Assembly: GCA_002398565.1 (NCBI GenBank)
Contig: DGZP01000002.1
Coordinates: 1 to 8,090 of the forward strand
Direction of reading: 5' to 3'
Length of the DNA stretch: 8,090 nt
Source of the DNA: Proteiniphilum sp. UBA4977
Lineage (GTDB): Bacteria > Bacteroidota > Bacteroidia > Bacteroidales > Dysgonomonadaceae
Each line of letters begins with the position of its first letter. Within the stretch, counting starts at the first letter, position 1. Position numbers and translations under genes: made by a program. Shown in pieces: positions 1 through 6,302 of this stretch. The notes under the pieces were generated by a model that saw only the letters and a program-made list of their open reading frames with translations, did not search any database and was not told where the DNA came from.

Positions 1-40
1 ACAATTAATACAGCACTTTTTAAGGTTATTATTAGAAGCA

Positions 41-48
41 TAACTTTG
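41..48 (+). promoter_or_regulatory. Candidate Bacteroidota promoter, -7 element (upstream copy)
   Basis: TAACTTTG is an exact match to the Bacteroidota -7 consensus TAnnTTTG. A run of T at 17-21 lies 19 bases upstream, where the -33 TTTG box is expected, but it lacks the G. A transcript from here would start near 55 and soon meet the hairpin at 85-123. The motif is short and the region is A+T-rich, so a chance match is possible. Confidence 0.35.
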
Positions 49-84
49 CCATTTGCATAAATTGTTAACTTTCCATATAAGGAG

Positions 85-123
85 AAACAGGGAAAAATAA
101 AATCACATTTTCCTGTTTTTTTT
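85..123 (+). terminator. Probable rho-independent terminator (upstream)
   Basis: A perfect 7-bp stem, AAACAGG (85-91) with CCTGTTT (112-118), continues past one bulged G into four A-T pairs (93-96 with 108-111) around an 11-base loop. The T-run reaches 123. No comparable T-run follows on the minus strand, so it points rightward. It may end the gene left of the window or stop transcripts started at the 41-48 site. Confidence 0.45.
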
Positions 124-146
124 GCTTTATTATAACATATTTTTTA

Positions 147-154
147 TAATTTTG
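147..154 (+). promoter_or_regulatory. Candidate main promoter of the MACPF gene, -7 element
   Basis: TAATTTTG matches the Bacteroidota -7 consensus TAnnTTTG exactly, and a perfect -33 TTTG lies at 121-124 with a 22-base spacer, at the long end of the usual range. Transcription would start near 161, giving a 5' leader of about 170 bases that contains the hairpin terminator at 239-266. Of the sites seen upstream of the MACPF gene, this one has both boxes. Confidence 0.45.
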
Positions 155-238
155 AACCGACTTGAAACAAACTAACTGCTTTTGAAATGGCTGACATAAT
201 GGAAGTTATTGAAAAAGAATGTGTTAATTGAATCTGGT

Positions 239-266
239 TTGCCGAAAAAATCGGCAATCTTTTTTT
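239..266 (+). terminator. Intrinsic terminator or attenuator in the MACPF leader
   Basis: TTGCCGA (239-245) pairs perfectly with TCGGCAA (251-257) across a five-A loop, followed directly by TCTTTTTTT (258-266). This is a textbook rightward intrinsic terminator, and no T-run follows on the other strand. It lies after the best promoter candidate and about 62 bases before the MACPF start. The 7-of-8 match TAATTTTC at 298-305 is the only promoter-like site after it, and it lacks a well-spaced -33 box. The gene may therefore depend on readthrough or antitermination. Alternatively the hairpin ends a small RNA of about 105 bases. Confidence 0.65.
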
Positions 267-270
267 GTGC

Positions 271-299
271 AAGATCTTTAAAGCTTTACAATACGCGTA
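271..299. repeat. Cluster of three short palindromes before the MACPF start
   Basis: Three perfect palindromes lie almost end to end: AAGATCTT (271-278), TAAAGCTTTA (279-288) and TACGCGTA (292-299). They fall between the terminator hairpin and the start codon at 329. They could be binding sites for a dimeric regulator or contribute to leader RNA folding. Each is short, and A+T-rich DNA produces such sites by chance, so no function is assigned. Confidence 0.4.
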
Positions 300-328
300 A
301 TTTTCTTTAACATATACAAATAACAACC

Positions 329-2617
329 ATGACACGATTATTTAAAATTCTAGCTTTGATTGTAGGTGTTTTTTTTATTTCCTGTACAGACGATGAGCAT
401 ATTTGGATAAAACCCGAATTGCCTCAGGACACAGATGTCACTTTGCTTGACATGTGGGCTTCCGAAGTTTCCTTTCAGGTGCAGAGCAACGGTGAATGGA
501 CGATAGAAACTCAAGGCGATTGGTTCTATGTTTTCCCAACGAGTGGCAGCGGCAATGTGGCCGTGCAAATTTGTGTGCTTGAGAATGACACACAGGAACG
601 CCAGACGGGAAAAGTAACCCTTATCCCTACGACCGATCCATCTGCTGTGCAAACTTTCGAAATCGGCCAGAAATGTGCTGATGACTATGGAGTGACTGGT
701 ATTCTTGACGATCAGCCTTCAATTAAAAAATATGCAGTGGGGTATGGTTATAACACTCTAAGTGAGTATGCCTCTCCTAATTCTGTTACCAAACAGATTG
801 TTCGCTGGAATGAGATGGATGCCGAAGGATTGATTCAGTTTAATGCTTCAAGTGCCAGGTTCTATGAGAGAACGGTAAATGGTTCTAGTCTTGAAGAGTT
901 AGCTGAAAACTTAAGTGCTGCTGTGAGTTTTAAGGGTAAGTATTGTGGATTTAAAGGTGAAGTTGGTGCCACTTTTAACACAGGTTCTACCAGTAGTGAA
1001 TTTAACGAATATGCAATCTCGTATATTGAATATAAGGTGACAGATATCAGTCTTATCACAGATATAGCTAATATAAGGGAAAAATGGCTTACAGATGCTG
1101 CGAAGAAAGCTATTGATGGTGAAATAGAAGATTTCAGGGGTACGGAAGGGGTAAAGAGACTTCTCAGAGAATATGGTACTCATCTGATTACAAAAGCCGA
1201 TCTGGGAGGTAGATTGAGGTATAACCTGACAGTAGATGTATCTAAGGTGACCGGTTATTATGATATTAATGCTTACATGAAAGCTTCCTATTCAAATGCA
1301 TTTGTTAATTCGGAGGCTTCATTAGATAAAGACATTAAAGAATCTTACGAAAAGAATAAAGAGCAAACTACGCTATCATTTACAGCAATTGGTGGCGACT
1401 CTGCGCCGCTTACTAAAATTTCGGATAAAAGTGCTATCGATAATTGGAAACAATCGGTAGCCGGTTACGATAAAGTAGAGACTAACAAAACAGCTCTGAT
1501 TGGTTTTGGTTCAGATATGGAAGGTCTGATACCTCTGTATGAACTGGCATCCGACCCTCAACGTCAGAAGGATATTAAAGCAGTGATGGATGGTGATGGT
1601 TTTGTTACCATTGAGTATGAGGATAAAAATAATTATCAGATTGAAATTCCAACTTTTAGTGATGAGTTAAATGCTACCTTGGTTAAGGATATTAAGGATA
1701 GCAACAACAGAGTAGTAGCTACCGTTTGCAATGAGTTTATACCTGAAATCAATCCCGAAAAGCGTGTGAATGTTATTTACCCGGTGGCAAGCGGTAAAAT
1801 ATTGATGCATGCAGGTTTCTTCCCGGGATATGAGGGTCGTCGTCCTGCAAGAATATCATGGAATGGATCCAATCTTAAAATTGTGGATTATGATAATCTT
1901 GAAGAGAAAGAGTATAAAAGTATCTATATGGGAGGAGCAACAGCAAGAACTAAATTAAATGAAGATCAGACTCCTAAGGAAACTACAATTCATGATTCTT
2001 ACCTGAATGCTGTTCACTACACTCAGTCGTATTATAACTATCCATTGGTGAAAATATTTGGTGATATATGGACCCGGGAGGATTATAAAGCAAACAAATT
2101 TGGAAATGGAAACTCAATGGTCTGGAAAGAAAATTTACAATTGGTTAAAGACATTTATGGTTATTATGGCAATTTCCAGTTCAATACGCAGGCTTGTAAC
2201 TATGGTACGAGTTTATGGTATAAACGTTCTGTTGTGACTGATAAAGGTTTTGCACCTTCGGGTTGGGCGGTTCCATCTTCTACCCATTATAAGGAAATTC
2301 AAGCCATGCTTACAAAATATAATTTAAATCTGGGACTTTCGGTCCGCAGTAAAGCTGGCAGCCCCGGCCATAGTCCATTAGGTTTTGAAGCTCCCACAAC
2401 TGATAAAGATGGTTGGTTAATCATTTCAAACTTTCATGGCACAATCAATATGGATGTAAGAGTTTTTGGTGCCGGAACAGAGAATATGTACTGGACAAAC
2501 GATGGTTACTATATGAAAGTGAACGACAGCGGATATGCAGTTGAGAAGATAGAAAATCATGTTGGCTATAATGATCCTAACTACTTTATGTCGGTACGAT
2601 TAATAAAAAAGAATTAA
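329..2617 (+). CDS. BACON-MACPF-FISUMP-like surface lipoprotein, possible pore-forming antibacterial toxin
   Basis: This 762-residue protein begins with a lipoprotein signal peptide: basic start, hydrophobic stretch, and FISC with the lipid-carrying Cys19. The acidic TDDE that follows resembles the surface-export signal of Bacteroidota lipoproteins. Residues about 35-115 fit a BACON domain (W57, W65, SGSGN near 72-76, then the R91-Q92-G94-K95 strand). Residues about 120-420 fit MACPF; the family signature YGTH is at 282-285 and GG at 293-294, and both flanks could form the helical segments that unfold into membrane hairpins (about 185-245 and 305-355). The closing IPLYELASDP segment (401-410) recalls Bacteroidales MACPF proteins. 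About 440-590 is an unassigned linker module. Residues about 600-762 resemble FISUMP: YGTSLWY, then APSGWAVPS and a terminal SVRLIK. Known MACPF relatives in gut Bacteroidales (BSAPs) kill related strains, but others have no known role. The start is chosen for the signal peptide; no Shine-Dalgarno is seen. Toxin function is an inference. Confidence 0.85.
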   Translation: MTRLFKILALIVGVFFISCTDDEHIWIKPELPQDTDVTLLDMWASEVSFQVQSNGEWTIETQGDWFYVFPTSGSGNVAVQICVLENDTQERQTGKVTLIPTTDPSAVQTFEIGQKCADDYGVTGILDDQPSIKKYAVGYGYNTLSEYASPNSVTKQIVRWNEMDAEGLIQFNASSARFYERTVNGSSLEELAENLSAAVSFKGKYCGFKGEVGATFNTGSTSSEFNEYAISYIEYKVTDISLITDIANIREKWLTDAAKKAIDGEIEDFRGTEGVKRLLREYGTHLITKADLGGRLRYNLTVDVSKVTGYYDINAYMKASYSNAFVNSEASLDKDIKESYEKNKEQTTLSFTAIGGDSAPLTKISDKSAIDNWKQSVAGYDKVETNKTALIGFGSDMEGLIPLYELASDPQRQKDIKAVMDGDGFVTIEYEDKNNYQIEIPTFSDELNATLVKDIKDSNNRVVATVCNEFIPEINPEKRVNVIYPVASGKILMHAGFFPGYEGRRPARISWNGSNLKIVDYDNLEEKEYKSIYMGGATARTKLNEDQTPKETTIHDSYLNAVHYTQSYYNYPLVKIFGDIWTREDYKANKFGNGNSMVWKENLQLVKDIYGYYGNFQFNTQACNYGTSLWYKRSVVTDKGFAPSGWAVPSSTHYKEIQAMLTKYNLNLGLSVRSKAGSPGHSPLGFEAPTTDKDGWLIISNFHGTINMDVRVFGAGTENMYWTNDGYYMKVNDSGYAVEKIENHVGYNDPNYFMSVRLIKKN

Positions 2618-2874
2618 CAGCGTTTTAACGAATACATACAACAAGGCGAGAAGTAAACCTCAACTCTGGCACACATCTTATAATCAATAATAAAACGGAT
2701 TTTTTTGGTGTTACCAAGGGAGATTGAGGTGGGTTGGATAAGTTCCTCCTGCAAATACCGAATACCTGCTATCTGCAATAGAAGTCAATATTCCAGCACC
2801 TCTTCTACTGCTGTAGTTTTGATGAGATTTTTTCAGATGTTTTTCTTATTTTTGTCACAAAAAAATATCAGCAG
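2618..2874. other. Intergenic gap, possible gene remnant
   Basis: This 257-base gap separates the MACPF gene from glmS. No complete gene is supported. The middle (about 2711-2815) is less A+T-rich than its flanks. On the minus strand it has an open frame ending in TAA at 2711-2713 that includes SIADSRYSVFAGGTY, without a credible start. This could be the eroded end of a lost gene or chance. A T-run at 2700-2706 follows an A+T-rich stretch, but no strong hairpin precedes it, so no clear terminator for the MACPF gene is seen. Confidence 0.4.
2847..2854 (+). promoter_or_regulatory. Candidate glmS promoter, -7 element
   Basis: TATTTTTG matches the Bacteroidota -7 consensus TAnnTTTG and lies 20 bases before the glmS ATG, which would give a very short leader. 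The nearest TTTG upstream (2818-2821) is 25 bases away, longer than the usual spacing, so the -33 box is doubtful. No glmS-type ribozyme was recognised, and there is no room for one after this start site. Confidence 0.35.
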
Positions 2875-4716
2875 ATGTGCGGAATTGTAGGTTATATTGG
2901 TAAGAGAGGGGCTTATCCGATCCTCATCAAGGGGCTCCACCGGCTGGAGTATCGCGGTTATGACAGTGCCGGGATCGCCTTGATCCACGAAGGTGTCCTC
3001 AAGGTATACAAGACCAAAGGGAAAGTGTGTGAACTGGAGCAATATGCAGGGCAGAAAGATGTGGCCGGTACCATCGGTATTGCCCATACTCGCTGGGCAA
3101 CCCACGGAGAACCTTCCCGGCACAACGCCCATCCCCATTATTCACAATCGGAAGAGTTGGCTATTATCCACAACGGAATCATCGAAAACTACGCAGTCCT
3201 GAAAGAGGGGTTGATCAGTGAAGGATACACTTTTCAGAGTGAAACCGACACCGAGGTGCTGGTACAGCTGATCGAATTCATGAAGAAGAGCAACGGCACC
3301 GACCTATCCTCCGCGATACAGCTGGCCCTGAACCAGGTGGTGGGTGCCTATGCCATTGCTGTGCTGGATCGACACAATCCCGACCAGATCGTGGCTGCCA
3401 GAAAGGGTAGTCCGCTGGTTGTAGGCATCGGTGAAGATGAGTATTTTATCGGGTCGGATGCCACTCCTATCATTGAATACACTAACCGGGTGACCTACAT
3501 TGGCGATGAGGAGATCGTCACCATCCATCGTGACGAACCCCTGAGGATCAGGACCATCACCAACATCGAAAAAACGCCTCGGATCCAGAAGCTGGAAATG
3601 ACACTCAACCAGCTCGAAAAAGGGGGCTATCCTCATTTTATGCTCAAGGAGATCTTCGAGCAACCGCACACCTTGAACGACTGCATGCGGGGACGGGTGA
3701 ACGTGGAGGGCGATAACATCACCTTGGCCGGATTCATCGATAACCGGGAGAAATTCCTAAATGCCCGCCGCATCATCATAACCGCCTGTGGAACCTCCTG
3801 GCATGCGGCACAGATAGGCATGTATGCTATCGAGGAGTTTGCCCGTATCCCGGTGGAGGTGGAGTACTCGTCCGAGTTTCGCTACCGTAAGCCGGTAATT
3901 CATAAGGATGATATCGTCATCGCCATCTCCCAGTCGGGAGAAACCGCCGATACGCTGGCAGCCGTGGAGCTGGCCAGGAAAGAAGGAGCATTTATCTTCG
4001 GTATCTGCAACGTGGTGGGCTCCTCCATTCCGCGAAACACCCATTCGGGCTGTTATACTCACGTGGGACCCGAGATCGGCGTGGCATCGACCAAGGCGTT
4101 CACCGCGCAGGTGACCGTGCTTACGATGCTGGGCATCCTCATCGGAAAAGAGAAAGGAACCGTCAACCGTGACGAATACCTTAACCTGATAGGGGAGCTA
4201 AGCCGGATACCGGAGAAAGTGGGAGAGATCCTGAAAAAGAACGAACCGATTGCTCAATATGCCAAAACTTTCACCTATGCCAGCAACTGCATCTACCTGG
4301 GCAGGGGTTATAACTTCCCGGTAGCACTGGAGGGCGCTCTAAAGCTGAAAGAGATTTCCTATATCCATGCCGAAGGCTATCCGGCGGCTGAGATGAAACA
4401 CGGACCTATCGCACTCATCAGCCACGAGATGCCGGTCATAGTAATCGCAACCCAGTCAGACACCTATGAAAAGGTGACCAGCAACATTCAGGAGATCAAA
4501 GCCCGCAAGGGCAGGATCATCTCAGTGGTGACCGAAGGTGATCGGGTGGTGAGCGGACTGTCCGATTTCTCGGTAGAAGTGCCGGAGACACTTCCTTGCC
4601 TGACTCCGCTACTGTCGGTAATCCCGTTGCAGTTGCTAGCATACCACATCGCCGTGGTGAAAGGGTGTGACGTAGATCAGCCGCGTAACCTGGCCAAGTC
4701 TGTTACGGTGGAATAA
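2875..4716 (+). CDS. glmS: Glutamine-fructose-6-phosphate aminotransferase (isomerizing)
   Basis: GlmS converts fructose-6-phosphate and glutamine to glucosamine-6-phosphate and glutamate, the first committed step to UDP-GlcNAc for peptidoglycan, LPS and other glycans, in the cytosol. The protein is 613 residues, normal for bacterial GlmS. It starts MCGIVGYIG, so Cys2 becomes the N-terminal nucleophile of the glutaminase domain (about 2-225), which also shows RGYDSAG (27-33), TRWATHG (72-78), HNGIIENY (99-106) and the SETDTE segment (122-127). Two SIS sugar-phosphate domains follow: the first with CGTS (305-308), SQSGET (352-357) and STKAFTAQ (405-412), the second with LGRG (475-478), EGALKLKE (486-493) and the HAEG/KHGP segment (498-511). 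The conserved tail DQPRNLAKSVTVE is intact. The start is fixed by the catalytic Cys. It converges with the minus-strand glycan cluster, only 21 bases apart. It is clearly richer in G and C than the MACPF gene before it. Confidence 0.98.
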   Translation: MCGIVGYIGKRGAYPILIKGLHRLEYRGYDSAGIALIHEGVLKVYKTKGKVCELEQYAGQKDVAGTIGIAHTRWATHGEPSRHNAHPHYSQSEELAIIHNGIIENYAVLKEGLISEGYTFQSETDTEVLVQLIEFMKKSNGTDLSSAIQLALNQVVGAYAIAVLDRHNPDQIVAARKGSPLVVGIGEDEYFIGSDATPIIEYTNRVTYIGDEEIVTIHRDEPLRIRTITNIEKTPRIQKLEMTLNQLEKGGYPHFMLKEIFEQPHTLNDCMRGRVNVEGDNITLAGFIDNREKFLNARRIIITACGTSWHAAQIGMYAIEEFARIPVEVEYSSEFRYRKPVIHKDDIVIAISQSGETADTLAAVELARKEGAFIFGICNVVGSSIPRNTHSGCYTHVGPEIGVASTKAFTAQVTVLTMLGILIGKEKGTVNRDEYLNLIGELSRIPEKVGEILKKNEPIAQYAKTFTYASNCIYLGRGYNFPVALEGALKLKEISYIHAEGYPAAEMKHGPIALISHEMPVIVIATQSDTYEKVTSNIQEIKARKGRIISVVTEGDRVVSGLSDFSVEVPETLPCLTPLLSVIPLQLLAYHIAVVKGCDVDQPRNLAKSVTVE

Positions 4717-4737
4717 TTCAGTTTTTTCGGAGATGGT

Positions 4738-5208
4738 TCAGAGCAAGAGCCTCATCATGATTGTATCGTCGGAAACCTCTTTCTCCGTTTCGAAGCCGAA
4801 CCGCCTACACAACCTGTAAGTCCTCTTGTTCTCTTTCAGGGTGATGCAGTACAGGGATTCCAGGTTGCGGGATTTTGCGTAATCGATAATATCCTGCATC
4901 ATCTGTATGGCGGCCGTCTTGCCCCACAACTCCTTTTCGCCGATGTACCCGAAAACCTCGCCGTCTGTGCCGGTGATGTGCTTCAGGCCGTGCACGGCGA
5001 TCGGCACCCCGTTGTACCATCCGGCCTTCAGGTAATAGTCGGTCCGGGTCTTTAAGCTCTCGAACCATTTCTCCTGAGACTCCTGGTCGAAGTCGGGAGT
5101 CATTGTCAGGCTTTTCAGTTGCGGGTCGTTCAGCCATTTCCATGACTTCTCCAGCGCTTCACGGTCGAACTCCCTGAATTCGACATCAATCAGTTTTCTG
5201 TATTCCAT
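4738..5208 (-). CDS. GNAT-family N-acetyltransferase, possibly amino-sugar modifying
   Basis: This 156-residue protein has the GNAT (Acetyltransf_3-like) layout: an N-terminal substrate half, a GYIGEKELWGKTAA segment (87-100) where acetyl-CoA pyrophosphate binds, though its Q/RxxGxG/A motif is degenerate, and the C-terminal N127, Y131 and FGF (137-139) pattern typical of the family. The overall plan resembles PseH-type enzymes that acetylate a nucleotide-linked amino sugar. The ATG at 5208 is preferred because the protein then begins MEYRKLI. The longer frame to 5250 would overlap the end of fcl and add an unconserved-looking stretch. It begins 17 bases after the fcl stop and is the last gene of the minus-strand cluster, so a glycan role is suggested by context only. 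The substrate is unknown; GDP-fucose itself has no amine to acetylate. A ribosomal-protein or small-molecule acetyltransferase remains possible. Confidence 0.8.
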   Translation of the reverse strand: MEYRKLIDVEFREFDREALEKSWKWLNDPQLKSLTMTPDFDQESQEKWFESLKTRTDYYLKAGWYNGVPIAVHGLKHITGTDGEVFGYIGEKELWGKTAAIQMMQDIIDYAKSRNLESLYCITLKENKRTYRLCRRFGFETEKEVSDDTIMMRLLL

Positions 5209-5225
5209 AAAAGTTGTTGTTTTAT

Positions 5226-6302
5226 TTATTCTTGATCGGTTACATACCAATTGTACATCCGGCCTATGCCTTCCCCGATCTCAACGTTGTATTGCCAGCC
5301 CAGCGATGTTAATTTTGAAACATCGGTCAGCTTTCGCATCGTCCCGTCGGGTCTTGACGCATCGAAGCAGATCTCTCCCTGATAGCCAATAATCTTTCTT
5401 ATGGTTTCTGCAAGATCCTTTATGCTGATCTCCCTGCCCGTTCCAATATTGATGTGGCAGTTGCGGACCTCTTTCTTGTCTTGTTTCAGGTCGTCAAAAT
5501 TCACGTTCTCCATGATAAAGACACAAGCGTCGGCCATGTCTTCACTCCACAGGAACTCCCGCATGGGCCGTCCTGTGCCCCAGAGTTCTATGTGAGCGGG
5601 AAAGACGCCGTGTTTGCTCAATGCGTTGATGATATCGTCCGTTGTGCTTGCCTCGTCGGTGTTGTCCAACGGCCTTCTTCCGAGGTCTTTCCTTACGGCC
5701 TCCCAGTCGCTTTCGTACAGGCATTTGCCCAGGTGCATTTTTCTCATCATGGCCGGGAGCACGTGGCTGTTTTCCAGGTGGAAGTTGTCGTTCAGCCCGT
5801 AAAGGTTGGTCGGCATTACCGCGATATAGTTTGTCCCGTACTGGATGTTGAAGCTTTCGCACATCTTCAGCCCGGCGATTTTGGCTATGGCATAGGGCTC
5901 GTTCGTATATTCGAGGGGGGACGAAAGGAGGTAATCTTCTTTCATCGGCTGTGGGGACTCCTTGGGATAGATGCAGGTGCTGCCCAGGAACAACAGTTTC
6001 TTCACATCGTTCCGGAAGCTTTCGTAGATAACGTTGTTCTGGATCTGGAGGTTCTTGTGGATAAAGTCGGCCCGGTAGGTGTTGTTGGCAACGATTCCGC
6101 CCACGTAGGCGGCGGCGAGGAACACGTATTCGGGTTTTTCTTTTTCGAAAAACGCTTTCACGGCTGCCCCGTCCAGCAGGTCCAATTCCCCGTGGGAACG
6201 GCCTATAAGGTTTGTGTAGCCTTTTGCCCGTAAGTTCTTCCGGATGGCGGAGCCGACCAGCCCGTTATGGCCGGCAATGTATATTTTGCTCCCTTTATTC
6301 AT
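5226..6302 (-). CDS. fcl: GDP-L-fucose synthase
   Basis: Fcl (WcaG) is the NADPH-dependent 3,5-epimerase and 4-reductase that turns GDP-4-keto-6-deoxy-D-mannose into GDP-L-fucose, the donor for fucosylated surface glycans. The 358-residue extended-SDR protein has the nucleotide-binding GHNGLVG (11-17), the STC motif (108-110), the YAIAK catalytic pair Tyr137/Lys141, and NLYGLNDNFHLENSHV (166-181) with His180. These align with E. coli S107, C109, Y136, K140 and H179. It is longer than the E. coli enzyme (321), largely because of an insertion around 195-230 that is common in Bacteroidota homologues. Its ATG overlaps the gmd stop by 8 bases (6295-6302), implying translational coupling. In gut Bacteroidales this gene can also work with fucose salvage, but no salvage enzyme is seen here. 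Confidence 0.96.
   Translation of the reverse strand: MNKGSKIYIAGHNGLVGSAIRKNLRAKGYTNLIGRSHGELDLLDGAAVKAFFEKEKPEYVFLAAAYVGGIVANNTYRADFIHKNLQIQNNVIYESFRNDVKKLLFLGSTCIYPKESPQPMKEDYLLSSPLEYTNEPYAIAKIAGLKMCESFNIQYGTNYIAVMPTNLYGLNDNFHLENSHVLPAMMRKMHLGKCLYESDWEAVRKDLGRRPLDNTDEASTTDDIINALSKHGVFPAHIELWGTGRPMREFLWSEDMADACVFIMENVNFDDLKQDKKEVRNCHINIGTGREISIKDLAETIRKIIGYQGEICFDASRPDGTMRKLTDVSKLTSLGWQYNVEIGEGIGRMYNWYVTDQE

Larger units (their letters stand above)
1..328. other. A+T-rich non-coding leader upstream of the MACPF gene
   Basis: No convincing gene is visible here; open frames on either strand are short and of low-complexity composition. The stretch is rich in A and T and carries, in order, a -7-type promoter site (41-48), a hairpin with a T-tract (85-123), a second -7-type site (147-154), a strong hairpin with a T-tract (239-266) and three adjacent palindromes (271-299). 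The order suggests a regulated leader for the MACPF gene rather than a plain spacer. The gene that lies upstream is outside the window. Confidence 0.6.

Noticed and set aside
24..328. Near-inverted repeat GGTTATTATT (24-33) with AATAACAACC (319-328), as in an invertible promoter
   Set aside because: Only 9 of 10 bases match in very A+T-rich DNA, no recombinase gene is in the window, and the second arm abuts the start codon. Chance is the simpler explanation.
144..335. A 63-codon minus-strand open frame in the leader
   Set aside because: It spans the promoter and terminator hairpin, is low in complexity and overlaps the start of the MACPF gene.
2618..2874. A glmS ribozyme or other riboswitch before glmS
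   Set aside because: No conserved core was recognised, that ribozyme is mainly found in Firmicutes, and the likely start site leaves almost no leader.
2705..2890. A 61-codon plus-strand open frame before and into glmS
   Set aside because: It runs into the glmS start in another frame, has no signal or domain features, and its end depends on the promoter-like A+T-rich stretch.
4684..4705. GTAAC...GTTAC hairpin at the end of glmS as a terminator
   Set aside because: The stem is 6 bp around a 12-base loop, lies in the conserved C-terminal codons, and is about 15 bases away from the T-run, so it does not form a normal intrinsic terminator.
5454..6233. A 259-codon plus-strand open frame opposite fcl
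   Set aside because: It is antisense to a complete, well-conserved fcl with all catalytic residues. Its composition is that expected from the complement of a G+C-rich gene, and its product resembles nothing I recognise.
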